NCBI RefSeq assembly: GCF_004359525.2
Contig: NZ_SCWC02000002.1
Span: 124,001 to 188,000, forward strand
Source of the DNA: Macrococcus equipercicus
GTDB taxonomy: Bacteria > Bacillota > Bacilli > Staphylococcales > Staphylococcaceae
DNA length: 64,000 bases
Reading direction: 5' to 3'
In this document: in pieces, positions 31,231 through 41,137 of the stretch
Numbering within the stretch: the first letter of the stretch is position 1
How the letters are laid out: each line of letters opens with the position of its first letter
Notes under the pieces: model-generated
What the model saw: only the letters and a program-made list of their open reading frames with translations
The model's database searches: none
Told to the model about the DNA's origin: nothing
Translations under genes and position numbers: made by a program

Positions 31231-31890
31231 ATGAACGAACAGTATTTAATTGAACTGATTCAGCAGAAAAAATATGAGCAGGCACTGGCCATGCTCTTTA
31301 AGGCGATAGAAGAAAATCCGGATGAACCGAACCATTACATCAATGCCGGGACCATCCTCGCAGATGCCGGCAAAGTGGAAGAAGCGGAACGCTTTTTCCG
31401 GAAGGCTCTGACACTTGATGCAGAGCACAGCGGTGCTTACTACGGCCTCGCGAACATTTACTTTAACTATGAACGCTATACCGATGCGGTCCCACTTTAT
31501 CAGAAAGCGCTGGCGGTCAATAACGGAGACGCTGATATCCATTATATGCTCGGTATGAGCTTCATTAATTCAGGCGATTTTCAGTCGGCGCTGCCTTACA
31601 TGATGCGCAGCTATGAATTGAAGCCTGCTGATGATGAAGTAGCTTTTCAGTATGGGCTGCTGCTCTGTCAGCTGTCCATGTACGAAGAAGCAGTGAGCGT
31701 GCTTGACGCGCTGCTCGCTGGACAGCCGGAGCATACCGATGCTTTATATAACATCGCGCTTGCCCGCTATATGACTGATGACGATGCAGCGCGTGCACTC
31801 GAGACATTTCACAGAGTGACTGCGATTCAGCCCGATCATCTGCTGGCGGGGCATGCCATCACGATGTTTGAGCAGTTGAAGGAGGAATAA
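31231..31890 (+). CDS. Tetratricopeptide-repeat protein (YrrB-like)
   Basis: 219 residues made almost wholly of about six TPR units (for example HYINAGTILADAGKVEEAER, AYYGLANIYFNYERYTDAV, IHYMLGMSFINSGDFQSAL). TPR folds mediate protein contacts. The mnmA-TPR-recD2 order equals trmU-yrrB-recD2 in B. subtilis. No signal peptide or membrane span. Partner unknown. Confidence 0.9.
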   Translation: MNEQYLIELIQQKKYEQALAMLFKAIEENPDEPNHYINAGTILADAGKVEEAERFFRKALTLDAEHSGAYYGLANIYFNYERYTDAVPLYQKALAVNNGDADIHYMLGMSFINSGDFQSALPYMMRSYELKPADDEVAFQYGLLLCQLSMYEEAVSVLDALLAGQPEHTDALYNIALARYMTDDDAARALETFHRVTAIQPDHLLAGHAITMFEQLKEE

Positions 31891-31894
31891 CCGC

Positions 31895-34276
31895 GTGGAG
31901 AATATGTCTTTATTTGATCAGCCGTTCGTCAAAGGGACGATCACCCGGATTCTGTTTCAGAACGCCGACAACTTTTATACTGTCTTGAAAGCGGAAGTGA
32001 TTGATTCAAATGAAGACTTTGAAGAAGAAGTCACAGTGACGGGTTATTTCCCGCAGATCGCTGAAGGTGATACCTATACTTTCACCGGGCGGACAGTGAC
32101 GCATCCTAAATACGGAAAACAGCTGACTGCGGACAAGTTTGAAAAAGAGATGCCGCAGACAAAAGACGGTGTCATCCATTATTTATCAAGTGATCTGTTC
32201 AAAGGAATCGGCAAGAAAATCGCGCGCCAGATTGTCGACATTCTCGGCGAGGATGCACTGAACATCATCATGGATGACCGGTCATCACTGGACCGGGTGC
32301 CGAAGCTGTCACCTGAGAAGAAAGATATGATCTATCAGACTATCAGTGAAAACCAGGCGATTGAAAAGACGATGATCAAGCTGAATGACTGGGGCTTCGG
32401 TCCGCAGCTCGCCATGAAGATCTATCAGTTTTACAAGGAAGACACTATCCGGGTCATCAAAGAATCGCCTTACAGGCTGGTCATGGATATTCAGGGGATC
32501 GGTTTCAACAAAGCAGATGAACTGGCCCATCGTCTCGGTATTGCAGGCAGTCATCCCGAACGACTGAAGGCTGCACTCGTCTATTCGATGGAGCAGGCAT
32601 GTCTGCAGAACGGACACACTTATATCCCTGAAGATATGCTGCTTGAGACATCTTACCACCTGCTGACGAAGACAGGGGAAACAGTGGACACCGGGCTGCT
32701 CGTCCATAAACTGCTGGAACTGACGGAAGAGAAAGTGCTTGTTAAAGAGCAGGACCGCATTTATCTGCCGAGTCTGTTCTATTCTGAGATGAAGACCGTG
32801 CAGACGCTCCACCGGCTGATGAACCATCAGGATAACATCAAGCAGTTTGAACAGTCGGAAGTGCTGCTGATGATCGGGGAGCTTGAAGATCTCTTTGAAG
32901 TGAGCTATGCCAGGAAGCAGCGCGAGGCCCTGCAGATAGCCATGAACAGCAAGATGATGCTTCTATCAGGCGGACCCGGCACAGGTAAGACCACAGTGAT
33001 CCGCGGAATCGTCAACTTGTATGCGGAGCTCCACGGCCTCAGCCTGGACTATAAGGACTATGAGCAGTCTGATTTTCCGATTGCAGTTGCGGCGCCTACC
33101 GGCCGGGCTTCCAAGCGGCTGTCTGAATCAACCGGGCTAGAAGCGACGACCATTCACCGGCTGATCGGCTGGACGCGTGAAAGCAAGCCGGACGACATTC
33201 TTGAAAATGAGATCACTGCTAAGCTCGTCATTATCGATGAGATGTCGATGGTGGATACATGGCTGATGTTCCAGTTGATGCGTGCCGTGCCGAATGACTG
33301 TCAGCTGATCTTTGTCGGTGACCAGGACCAGCTGCCGTCAGTCGGACCGGGCCAGGTATTCAGAGATATGATCGAATCAAAGATCATGCCGCAGGTCGAG
33401 CTGGAAGAAGTGTACCGGCAGCAGGAAGGGTCCTCTATCATTGAGCTTGCCCATCAGATTAAGCGTAATCAGCCGTTCGATATCGCTGCGCGCTATAATG
33501 ACCGGTCATTTATACCTTGTTCGACCGAGCAGATCCCGGCGGTCATCAATCAAGTGGTCACCCGCGCTGTGGATAAAGGCTATGATAAGCGGGATATCCA
33601 GGTGCTGGCACCGATATACAAAGGGAAAGCCGGCATCAAGTTTCTGAATCAGGAGCTGCAGGACATACTGAATCCGAAGGCTGATGATAAGCGGGAACTG
33701 CCGTTCGGCGATGTCGTCTACCGCAAAAATGACAAAGTGCTGCAGCTGGTCAACCGGCCCGAGGACAACGTGTTCAACGGTGATATCGGTGAAGTGGTCG
33801 GTATTTTCATGGCGGCGGAGAACGCGCTGAATAAAGACGTCGTCATCGTCGATTATGACGGGAACGAAGTCACTTATACGAAGCAGGACTTGACTGAACT
33901 GACGCACGCCTACTGCTGTTCCATACATAAGTCCCAAGGGTCTGAGTTTCCGATCGTCATCATGCCAGTCGTGCGTGCCTATTACCGCATGCTGCAGAAA
34001 AACATACTATACACCGGGCTGACCCGTGCGAAGCAGTCCCTCATTATCTGCGGGGAGCGGCAGGCATTCGATGAAGGAATCGCGAGAACCGGACTTGAAC
34101 GAATGACTTCCTTCAGCACGGTGCTGCAGGAATATTTCAAGCCGGATGAAGCGCTGGACACGGTGCCGGCTGCGATTCCGGTCGGAGAACTGACAGAGGA
34201 CAATATGCATTTAATTGCACCGATGATCAATATGGACGGGATTTCACCGTATGATTATCAAACAGTTGACGAATAG
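31895..34276 (+). CDS. recD2: ATP-dependent DNA helicase RecD2
   Basis: 793 residues; GTG 31895 chosen because GGAGG is 9 bases upstream (ATG 31904 would be 18 away). The long N-terminal region with helix-hairpin-helix (DLFKGIGKKIARQIVDIL) marks RecD2 rather than RecBCD RecD. Helicase motifs: GGPGTGKTTVIRG, VIIDEMSMVD, FVGDQDQLPSVGPGQV and AYCCSIHKSQGSEFP. A 5'-3' helicase acting in replication-fork and mismatch repair. The alaS promoter lies over its last codons. Confidence 0.96.
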   Translation: MENMSLFDQPFVKGTITRILFQNADNFYTVLKAEVIDSNEDFEEEVTVTGYFPQIAEGDTYTFTGRTVTHPKYGKQLTADKFEKEMPQTKDGVIHYLSSDLFKGIGKKIARQIVDILGEDALNIIMDDRSSLDRVPKLSPEKKDMIYQTISENQAIEKTMIKLNDWGFGPQLAMKIYQFYKEDTIRVIKESPYRLVMDIQGIGFNKADELAHRLGIAGSHPERLKAALVYSMEQACLQNGHTYIPEDMLLETSYHLLTKTGETVDTGLLVHKLLELTEEKVLVKEQDRIYLPSLFYSEMKTVQTLHRLMNHQDNIKQFEQSEVLLMIGELEDLFEVSYARKQREALQIAMNSKMMLLSGGPGTGKTTVIRGIVNLYAELHGLSLDYKDYEQSDFPIAVAAPTGRASKRLSESTGLEATTIHRLIGWTRESKPDDILENEITAKLVIIDEMSMVDTWLMFQLMRAVPNDCQLIFVGDQDQLPSVGPGQVFRDMIESKIMPQVELEEVYRQQEGSSIIELAHQIKRNQPFDIAARYNDRSFIPCSTEQIPAVINQVVTRAVDKGYDKRDIQVLAPIYKGKAGIKFLNQELQDILNPKADDKRELPFGDVVYRKNDKVLQLVNRPEDNVFNGDIGEVVGIFMAAENALNKDVVIVDYDGNEVTYTKQDLTELTHAYCCSIHKSQGSEFPIVIMPVVRAYYRMLQKNILYTGLTRAKQSLIICGERQAFDEGIARTGLERMTSFSTVLQEYFKPDEALDTVPAAIPVGELTEDNMHLIAPMINMDGISPYDYQTVDE

Positions 34277-34294
34277 CATGAATGTCCATATAAT
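34266..34294 (+). promoter_or_regulatory. Sigma-A promoter of alaS
   Basis: TTGACG 34266-34271, 17-base spacer, TATAAT 34289-34294; it overlaps the recD2 stop codon. Confidence 0.9.
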
Positions 34295-34299
34295 TTAAT

Positions 34300-34493
34300 T
34301 ATTCAGTGAATGATGAGTAAACTGCTTTGTTGTCTAAAGAGACGTACCGGCCGGTGAAAGGTGCGCAGCAATCAGTTGAAGGCTGCATTCATGGTGTAAA
34401 TTAATAATTCTTTGAGTGATGACGTCAGTCATAACTAGGGTGGTACCGCGAACACGTTCGTCCCTTTCTGGGGCGGACGTTTATTTTATTTTA
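34300..34493 (+). promoter_or_regulatory. T-box riboswitch of alaS (tRNA-Ala)
   Basis: Stem I base GTGAATG 34306-34312 pairs with CATTCAT 34386-34392; AGTA at 34316-34319 is the specifier-loop turn; the specifier before the purine at 34385 is GCT (34382-34384), an Ala codon. The core AGGGTGGTACCGCG lies at 34437-34450; UGGU fits discriminator A73 of tRNA-Ala. The terminator is at about 34453-34483 with a T-rich tail. Uncharged tRNA-Ala would favour antitermination and alaS expression. Confidence 0.93.
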
Positions 34494-34509
34494 AGGGAGA
34501 GATTATTTA

Positions 34510-37137
34510 ATGAAACGTTTAACTGCTGCTGAAATCAGACAGATGTATCTGGATTTCTTTGTTGAAAAAGGCCATATGATTGAGCCGTCTGCACCGCTTG
34601 TACCGATTGATGATGATACGCTGCTATGGATCAATTCAGGTGTTGCGACACTGAAGAAATATTTTGACGGGCGGGTCATTCCGAACAACCCGAGAATCGT
34701 CAATGCCCAGAAATCCATCCGGACTAATGACATTGAGAACGTGGGCTTTACGGCGCGTCACCATACGTTCTTTGAGATGCTCGGGAACTTCTCCATCGGT
34801 GATTATTTCAAGAAGGAAGCTGTACAGTTCGCATGGGAATTTTTGACGAGTGAACGCTGGCTGGCGATAGATCCTGCTAAGCTCTATGTGACGATCCACC
34901 CTGAAGATACAGAGGCTTATGAGCTGTGGGTGAATGAGATCGGTCTGACTGATGACCGTATTACACGTATCGAAGGCAACTTCTGGGATATCGGTGAAGG
35001 TCCGTCTGGTCCGAACACTGAGATTTTCTATGACCGTGGTGAGGATTACGGTCAGGACAATCCGATAGAGGAGATGTATCCGGGCGGTGAGAATGAGCGC
35101 TACCTTGAAGTATGGAACTTAGTGTTCTCTGAGTTCAACCATAATCCTGACCATACCTATTCACCGCTGCCGAAGCAGAACATCGATACAGGGATGGGTC
35201 TTGAACGGATGGCGAGCGTTTCTCAGAACGTGCGTACAAACTTCGATACAGATTTATTCCAGCCGATCATCAAGCAGACAGAGCAGATTTCCGGCAGAAC
35301 ATACGGCGTGTCAAAGGCAACAGATGTCGCGTTCAAAGTGATCGCTGACCATATCCGCACAGTGGCTTTTGCAATCGGTGACGGTGCACTGCCGTCAAAT
35401 GAAGGACGGGGTTACGTGCTGCGCCGCCTGCTGCGCCGCGCGGTCAGATTTGCACAGCAGCTGGATATCAACCAGCCTTTCATGTATGAGCTTGTTGATA
35501 TTGTCGCAGACATTATGAAGCCGTACTATCCAGATGTGGACGCGCAGAAAGATTTCATCAAGCGGGTCATCAAGTCAGAAGAAGACAGATTCCACGAGAC
35601 ACTGGAAGAAGGGCTTGTTCACTTCAACCGTCTGAAAGACGCAGCGCTCAGCGGTTCACGACAACTGGACGGGGCAGATGTATTCAAGCTTTACGATACA
35701 TTCGGGTTCCCGGTTGAACTGACCGAGGAACTGGCGGAAGAGAACGGACTGAAGATTGACCGTGCAGGCTTTGACGCGGCGATGGAGCAACAGCGTACGC
35801 GTGCCAGAGAATCACGTCAGAAGACACAGAGTATGCAGGTGCAGAGTGAGACGCTTGCGAACATCACGACGCCGAGCCGCTTTGTCGGTTATGACACGCT
35901 GACACATACGACTGAGATTGAACATATTATTGCAGCCGGCAGTGACGTCAAGGAAGTGGAAGGTGAAGAAACGATTCAGTTTATTCTGCGTGAGACACCG
36001 TTCTACGCGGTGAGCGGCGGTCAAATAGCCGACAGAGGAACAGTCAGCCATGATGACTTTGAGATCGAAGTGACGGAAGTGACGAAAGCACCAAACGGTC
36101 AGAATCTGCATACCGGGACCGTCAAGTTCGGCCGTGTCCATGTCGGCTCGACGGTGAAAGCCGCGGTCAACAGAGACTTCAGAAATGATGTCATTAAAAA
36201 CCATAGCGCGACGCACTTAATGCATGCAGCGCTAAAACAGGTGCTGGGCACACATGTCAATCAGGCAGGGTCTCTCGTTACGCCTGAACGTCTGCGCTTT
36301 GACTTCTCACACTTCGGTCCTGTGACACGCGATGAACTGGATAAAGTTGAGGCGATCGTCAACGAGAAAATATGGGCGAATATTAAAGTTGTGATAGAAG
36401 AGATGCCGATTGATGAGGCGAAAGCCAAAGGTGCGATGGCACTGTTCGGGGAGAAATACGGCGATGTCGTCCGTGTCGTCGAGATGAGCGAGTTCTCGAT
36501 TGAACTGTGCGGGGGCGTCCATGTGAGAAATACCGCTGAAATCGGTCTGTTTAAAATCGTCTCTGAATCAGGCACCGGTGCGGGAGTGCGCCGTATTGAA
36601 GCGGTGACAGGTAAAGGAGCTTATGCATTCCTGACGCAGTATGAGACAGCGGTCAATGAACTGATGACGACGCTTAAAGCACGGGACCTTGAACAGTTCG
36701 AGACGAAAGTGTCAGAACTTGTGCAGTCAGAGAAACAGCTCGTGAAGCAGGTCGGTGAACTGCAGAAAGAATTATCCGCACTGAAAGTCGGCGACATTAA
36801 AGAGCGCGTAGAACACATCAACGGCATTGACGCATTAATTATGGAAGTAGAAGCAGAAGATGCCAAAGCACTGCGTGAACTGATGGATGACTATAAATCA
36901 AAGCTGCCTGATACAGTTATTTTCCTCGCTGCAGCTAATGACAAGCTGAGCTACATGGCAACTGCTGCCAAGTCACTCACTGACCGCGTGAAAGCGGGCG
37001 ACTTGATCAAAGGAGTGGCGGCAGTGACAGATGGTAAAGGTGGCGGCCGTCCGGATTCCGCTCAAGGCGGCGCTAATGACCCTGCTAAAATAACAGCTGC
37101 ATTACAATTTGTTAAAGAGCATATTTCTTCACTATAA
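34510..37137 (+). CDS. alaS: Alanyl-tRNA synthetase
   Basis: 875 residues: class II catalytic core ([32 protein letters not shown]-like [10 protein letters not shown]), editing domain with zinc-type motif [16 protein letters not shown] and [11 protein letters not shown], and C-Ala domain ([13 protein letters not shown]). It charges tRNA-Ala and clears Ser and Gly mischarges. Its expression is governed by the T-box just upstream. Preceded by AGGGAGAG. Confidence 0.98.
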   Translation: MKRLTAAEIRQMYLDFFVEKGHMIEPSAPLVPIDDDTLLWINSGVATLKKYFDGRVIPNNPRIVNAQKSIRTNDIENVGFTARHHTFFEMLGNFSIGDYFKKEAVQFAWEFLTSERWLAIDPAKLYVTIHPEDTEAYELWVNEIGLTDDRITRIEGNFWDIGEGPSGPNTEIFYDRGEDYGQDNPIEEMYPGGENERYLEVWNLVFSEFNHNPDHTYSPLPKQNIDTGMGLERMASVSQNVRTNFDTDLFQPIIKQTEQISGRTYGVSKATDVAFKVIADHIRTVAFAIGDGALPSNEGRGYVLRRLLRRAVRFAQQLDINQPFMYELVDIVADIMKPYYPDVDAQKDFIKRVIKSEEDRFHETLEEGLVHFNRLKDAALSGSRQLDGADVFKLYDTFGFPVELTEELAEENGLKIDRAGFDAAMEQQRTRARESRQKTQSMQVQSETLANITTPSRFVGYDTLTHTTEIEHIIAAGSDVKEVEGEETIQFILRETPFYAVSGGQIADRGTVSHDDFEIEVTEVTKAPNGQNLHTGTVKFGRVHVGSTVKAAVNRDFRNDVIKNHSATHLMHAALKQVLGTHVNQAGSLVTPERLRFDFSHFGPVTRDELDKVEAIVNEKIWANIKVVIEEMPIDEAKAKGAMALFGEKYGDVVRVVEMSEFSIELCGGVHVRNTAEIGLFKIVSESGTGAGVRRIEAVTGKGAYAFLTQYETAVNELMTTLKARDLEQFETKVSELVQSEKQLVKQVGELQKELSALKVGDIKERVEHINGIDALIMEVEAEDAKALRELMDDYKSKLPDTVIFLAAANDKLSYMATAAKSLTDRVKAGDLIKGVAAVTDGKGGGRPDSAQGGANDPAKITAALQFVKEHISSL

Positions 37138-37198
37138 ATTACATGCAGTTTATAGTATGATACAAAGTGAAGCAATGTCAGTAAAAGGGGTGTAAACA

Positions 37199-37468
37199 GT
37201 GGAAAATTTCGATAAAACAATGAAGTTTGACTTTGATGAACTGCCGAAAGAAGAAGTTCGTACAGTCCTGCTCAATGTGTACAACACGCTCGAAGAGAGA
37301 GGCTACAGTCCGATCAGTCAAATTGTAGGCTATCTGCTGTCCGGGGATCCTGCCTATATTCCAAGACACAATGAGGCGCGTAATCAAATCAGAAGACTGG
37401 ACCGCGATGATATAATGGAACAGCTCGTATCAAGCTATATCCTGGCTGAAAAGGAAGCTGATGAATAA
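37199..37468 (+). CDS. IreB-family regulatory phosphoprotein
   Basis: 89 residues, GTG start after AGGGGTG. Matches the YrzL/IreB family: [42 protein letters not shown]. In Enterococcus, IreB is phosphorylated on N-terminal threonines by the PASTA kinase IreK and limits cephalosporin resistance; Thr7 here could be such a site. Overlaps yqgF by 8 bases, as in other Firmicutes. Confidence 0.93.
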   Translation: MENFDKTMKFDFDELPKEEVRTVLLNVYNTLEERGYSPISQIVGYLLSGDPAYIPRHNEARNQIRRLDRDDIMEQLVSSYILAEKEADE

Positions 37469-37883
37469 GGCGATAGGTCTTGACGTCGGCACGAAGACGA
37501 TCGGTGTAGCGCTGAGTGACGCCATGGGATGGACTGCTCAAGGACTCGAAACACTCCGTATCAATGAGCAGGAAGGTTACCTCGGACTCGACCGGCTGCA
37601 GGAGATCATTGACGAGCATCATGTCAATGTCGCTGTCATCGGTCTACCGAAAAACATGAACAACACTGTAGGTCCGCGAGGGGAAGCGTCCATTCATTTC
37701 AGCGAAGTGCTGAAAGCAGCTTGTCCGCATCTTGAGATTGTAATGTGGGATGAACGGCTTTCAACCGTCGCTGCAGAGCGTTCTCTGCTTGAAGCAGATG
37801 TATCCCGCAAGAAACGCAAGGCAGTAATCGATAAGATGGCAGCAGTTTTTATTTTACAAGGGTATTTAAATTCTAAATCATAA
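37461..37883 (+). CDS. ruvX: Holliday junction resolvase-like YqgF (RuvX)
   Basis: 140 residues, RNase H-like fold: [15 protein letters not shown] at the N-terminus, [16 protein letters not shown] and [12 protein letters not shown]. It is now thought to act mainly in 5' processing of pre-16S rRNA. Coupled with ireB and followed 11 bases later by the DUF1292 gene. Confidence 0.94.
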   Translation: MNKAIGLDVGTKTIGVALSDAMGWTAQGLETLRINEQEGYLGLDRLQEIIDEHHVNVAVIGLPKNMNNTVGPRGEASIHFSEVLKAACPHLEIVMWDERLSTVAAERSLLEADVSRKKRKAVIDKMAAVFILQGYLNSKS

Positions 37884-37894
37884 GGAGAATGACT

Positions 37895-38227
37895 ATGACA
37901 GAACATAACCATAACCACGAAAACGAAGAAGTGAACGGTACTTTAGATATCAACAACGAAGAGGAATTACTGACATTATATGATGAAGACAATAACGAAG
38001 TACTTTATCGTAAAGTTCTCGAGTTCTATAATCCTGAGTTCGATAAGAATTATGTCATCCTTGCTGAAGAAGGCGCATCTGATGAAGATGAAATCGAATT
38101 GATTCCAATGATCAATGTTCCTAACGAGACAGGCGACGGCGGAAAATTCCTTCCGGTCGAAACAGACGAAGAGTGGGATATGATTGAAGAAATCGTCAAC
38201 ACTGAAATTGACGAGGAAAATTTCTAG
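37895..38227 (+). CDS. DUF1292 protein (YrzB-like)
   Basis: 110 residues, very acidic. Start ATG 37895 lies 7 bases after AAGGAG; the ATG at 37889 is too close. A His/Asn-rich beginning ([10 protein letters not shown]) precedes the DUF1292 part ([37 protein letters not shown]). Function unknown. Always found with alaS-ireB-yqgF in Bacillales. Confidence 0.9.
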   Translation: MTEHNHNHENEEVNGTLDINNEEELLTLYDEDNNEVLYRKVLEFYNPEFDKNYVILAEEGASDEDEIELIPMINVPNETGDGGKFLPVETDEEWDMIEEIVNTEIDEENF

Positions 38228-38244
38228 GGGTTTAAGGTGACTTT

Positions 38245-39375
38245 ATGAGCAACCGTAATAAAGAGATAAGAGACGCAAAATCAGCGTCGAGAACCTTGTC
38301 AGCAGTGATCATCGGTCTGCTGCTGCTCGGTCTTATCATCGCAGGAAGCGCAGCGTTTTTTTACTTTTCTGCCAGCCAGAAGCCGCTGGATCCGAACAAC
38401 AAGAAAACGACGAAGGTTGAAGTGCTGCCGGGCGAGACAGCGACGATGATCGGTGAGAAGCTGGAAAAGAAAAACATCATTAAAAGCAGTGATATGTTCA
38501 AGTATTACTTGAAGTTCAACAATATTTCAAACTTCCAGGCGGGCAGCTATGAACTGTCTCCATCGATGACATTCAAGCAGATATCGAAAAGTCTCCAGGA
38601 AGGTAAAGTCTATCAGCCGATAGTCTTCAAGATGAACATCCCGGAAGGCATCACAATTGATGAGATTGCTGCGATTGTCGCGAAGAATACATCGATTAAG
38701 GCCGGGGATTTCATGAAGGAAGTCAACAGCAGGGATTTCGTCAAGAAAATGCAGAAAAAGCATCCGAAGCTGATTTCAAATGACGTCTTTGCGCCTAATA
38801 TTAAGCGGCCGCTGGAAGGCTACTTGTATCCGGCGACGTATGAATTCACAAAAAAGAATCCATCGACTGAAGAAATTGTCGATAAAATGCTGACGGCAAC
38901 ACAGGACAATGCGTTCCCACTGTGGAATAAGTACGGTGGTATCGTCATCAATGAAGGCGGCACTGAAAAACATTTGACGTTCCATGAGTTTCTGACATTC
39001 AGTTCACTAGTTGAGCGTGAGGCGACGGGACTGACTGACCGCGCGAAAATCGCATCAGTATTTATTAACCGGATGGAACAAAACCCGCCGATGCCGCTGC
39101 AGACTGATCCGACCGTGCTCTATGCACTCGGCCGTCATAAAGAAGTGACTTATGAAGCAGACTTAAAAGTAAATTCTCCGTATAACACGTATATCAATAC
39201 AGGACTTCCGCCGGGACCAATCGCGACAAGCGGTACAGCGTCGATGGAAAGTGTACTGAATCCTGCGCATACGGATTACTTGTACTTCCTTGCTGATTCA
39301 TCGGGCAAGAACTACTTCTCAAAAACGCTGGAAGAGCATAACAAGTTAAAAGCTGAGCACATCGATAACCAGTGA
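38245..39375 (+). CDS. mltG: Endolytic peptidoglycan transglycosylase MltG
   Basis: 376 residues: cytoplasmic N-terminus, one membrane span at about 20-42, LysM-like region, and the YceG catalytic domain with the active glutamate in FSSLVEREATGLTDRAKIA, plus LQTDPTVLYALG and NTYINTGLPPGPI. It cuts nascent glycan strands and so limits their length. Last gene before a terminator. Confidence 0.95.
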   Translation: MSNRNKEIRDAKSASRTLSAVIIGLLLLGLIIAGSAAFFYFSASQKPLDPNNKKTTKVEVLPGETATMIGEKLEKKNIIKSSDMFKYYLKFNNISNFQAGSYELSPSMTFKQISKSLQEGKVYQPIVFKMNIPEGITIDEIAAIVAKNTSIKAGDFMKEVNSRDFVKKMQKKHPKLISNDVFAPNIKRPLEGYLYPATYEFTKKNPSTEEIVDKMLTATQDNAFPLWNKYGGIVINEGGTEKHLTFHEFLTFSSLVEREATGLTDRAKIASVFINRMEQNPPMPLQTDPTVLYALGRHKEVTYEADLKVNSPYNTYINTGLPPGPIATSGTASMESVLNPAHTDYLYFLADSSGKNYFSKTLEEHNKLKAEHIDNQ

Positions 39376-39401
39376 CCAGTGGAGTGCTCTGAAGGACTCG
39401 A

Positions 39402-39440
39402 ACAAAAAGCAGCCGGTGCCAATTCCGCTGCTTTTTGTCA
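39402..39440 (+). terminator. Intrinsic terminator after mltG
   Basis: ACAAAAAGCAGC 39402-39413 pairs exactly with GCTGCTTTTTGT 39427-39438 around a 13-base loop. Confidence 0.85.
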
Positions 39441-39479
39441 TGGATGGAGTGCGCAGGAGTAAGAAGTTAAAAATAACAC

Positions 39480-39508
39480 TTAATTTTTACGCTGAAATAT
39501 GATACAAT
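39480..39508 (+). promoter_or_regulatory. Promoter of the trmR-trhP operon
   Basis: Extended -10 TGATACAAT at 39500-39508; weak -35 TTAATT at 39480-39485 with 17-base spacing. Start expected near 39515. Confidence 0.55.
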
Positions 39509-39528
39509 ATTTTGAATGAATTTGAATT

Positions 39529-39555
39529 CTACCAGCCGGCCGGTTGGTAGTTTTT
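39529..39555 (+). promoter_or_regulatory. Terminator-like hairpin in the trmR 5' UTR
   Basis: CTACCAGCCG 39529-39538 pairs with CGGTTGGTAG 39541-39550 (one G-U; effective GGCC loop), followed by five T. It lies between the promoter and the ribosome site AAAGGA, so transcripts of trmR must pass it; a possible attenuator. The upstream mltG already has its own terminator. Confidence 0.6.
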
Positions 39556-39572
39556 CCGTTAAAGGAATGGTA

Positions 39573-40202
39573 GTGTTGGACAACAGAACATATATTACTC
39601 AGTTAAATAAAATGAATGAAATAGATGACTTACGTGTCTATGCAGCAGCGCATCAAGTGCCGATAATGGATAAAGTCGCTCTTGAGATGGTGAAGCAGCT
39701 GATCCGTATACACGGTGCCCGCTCCATTCTTGAAATCGGTACAGCGATCGGCTACAGTGCGCTGCAGTTTGCTTCTGTGGCTGCTGAAGTGACAGTTACA
39801 ACGATTGAAAGAAACGAAGATATGTATGAGCAGGCTGTGAAAAATGTCGCGGCTTTTAACTGCACAGACCGCATCCGCCTCGTCTATAAAGACGCCGCAG
39901 AGGCATTATGTGACGTTGATGACAGACAGTATGATATATTGTTTATCGATGCGGCTAAAGCCCAGTCAAAGAAATTTTTTGAGCTGTACAGCCCGCTGGT
40001 CAGAAAAGGCGGACTGATCATTACAGACAATATTCTGTACCACGATTTTGTCGGCAACATTGAAATCGTCAGAAGCCGGAACGTTAAGCAGATGGTGAGG
40101 AAAATCGAACAGTACAACGACTGGTTGACAGAGCAGACAGGCTATACGACGAATTTTATAGATCTCGGAGATGGTATGAGCATCTCGGTAAAGGAGTTTT
40201 AA
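39573..40202 (+). CDS. trmR: tRNA 5-hydroxyuridine methyltransferase TrmR
   Basis: 209 residues from GTG 39573, 6 bases after AAAGGA; TTG 39576 or a longer ATG 39516 without ribosome site are less likely. SAM-dependent O-methyltransferase fold (ILEIGTAIGYSALQFA, LFIDAAKAQSKKFFELY, GGLIITDNILYHDF). In B. subtilis YrrM/TrmR makes 5-methoxyuridine 34 from the hydroxyuridine formed by the two U32 proteins encoded next. Gene order agrees. Confidence 0.9.
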   Translation: MLDNRTYITQLNKMNEIDDLRVYAAAHQVPIMDKVALEMVKQLIRIHGARSILEIGTAIGYSALQFASVAAEVTVTTIERNEDMYEQAVKNVAAFNCTDRIRLVYKDAAEALCDVDDRQYDILFIDAAKAQSKKFFELYSPLVRKGGLIITDNILYHDFVGNIEIVRSRNVKQMVRKIEQYNDWLTEQTGYTTNFIDLGDGMSISVKEF

Positions 40203-40203
40203 T

Positions 40204-41127
40204 ATGACAGAGTTATTAGTAACACCTAAGTCACTGACGCACCTTGAGCCATTGATTGAAGCCGGAGCAGATGCCTTTGTCATCGGTGAGGAAAAATTCG
40301 GCTTGAGATTAGCCGGTGAATTCAAGGAAGCAGAGCTGCTTGCTGCAGTTAATATGATTCACGCAGCCGGCAAGAAAGCGTATGTCGCAGTGAACGGCCT
40401 GTTCCATAATGAGCATCTTGATGATGTCGAAGCATACATCAACTGGCTGCATGAAATAAAAGTAGACCGCATTATCTTCGGTGACCCGGCAGTAGTCATG
40501 TACGTCAAGGAGCAGGAACATCCAATTCCTCTGCACTGGAATCAGGAGACTGTGGTCACCAATCATTTCCAATGTAACTACTGGGGCGCGCGCGGCGCAG
40601 TTCGAGCAGTGCTTGCCCGTGAGCTGAGCATGGAAGAAGTCGTCGAGATTAAAGAACACGCTGACGTTGAGATTGAAGTGCAGGTCCACGGGATGACCTG
40701 TATGTTCCAGTCAAAACGTCAGCTGCTCGGCAACTACTTCCTGTATCAGGAAAAGGCGATGAAGATAGAGAACCGTCATGACGCCCGCAACATGCTGCTG
40801 TACGATGAAGAACGTAATAATAAGTATCCGATCTATGAGGATTATAACGGTACTCATATTATGAGCCCGAATGATATTTGTGTGATTGAAGAGCTAGAAG
40901 AATTATTTGAAGCAGGCATTGACAGCTTTAAAATTGACGGCGTCCTTCATTCAGAAGATTATATTACTGAAGTCACTCGACAATATAGAAAAGCCATCGA
41001 CTTATACGAAGAAGATCCAGACCTTTATGATGAAGAGAAATTTGAGCTGCTGGTAGTCATCGAAGATATCCAGCCTGAATATCGTCCGCTGGATCAAGGC
41101 TTTCTGTACAAACAAACTGTTTATTAA
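40204..41127 (+). CDS. trhP1: U32-family tRNA hydroxylation protein TrhP1
   Basis: 307 residues of the peptidase U32 family: LLVTPKSLTHLEPLIEAGAD, VHGMTCMFQSKRQLLGNYF, FKIDGVLHSEDYI. Equivalent of YrrN, needed with YrrO for prephenate-dependent hydroxylation of U34 in tRNA. One base separates it from trmR. Despite the family name, protease activity is doubtful. Confidence 0.9.
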   Translation: MTELLVTPKSLTHLEPLIEAGADAFVIGEEKFGLRLAGEFKEAELLAAVNMIHAAGKKAYVAVNGLFHNEHLDDVEAYINWLHEIKVDRIIFGDPAVVMYVKEQEHPIPLHWNQETVVTNHFQCNYWGARGAVRAVLARELSMEEVVEIKEHADVEIEVQVHGMTCMFQSKRQLLGNYFLYQEKAMKIENRHDARNMLLYDEERNNKYPIYEDYNGTHIMSPNDICVIEELEELFEAGIDSFKIDGVLHSEDYITEVTRQYRKAIDLYEEDPDLYDEEKFELLVVIEDIQPEYRPLDQGFLYKQTVY

Positions 41128-41137
41128 GGATGATAAT

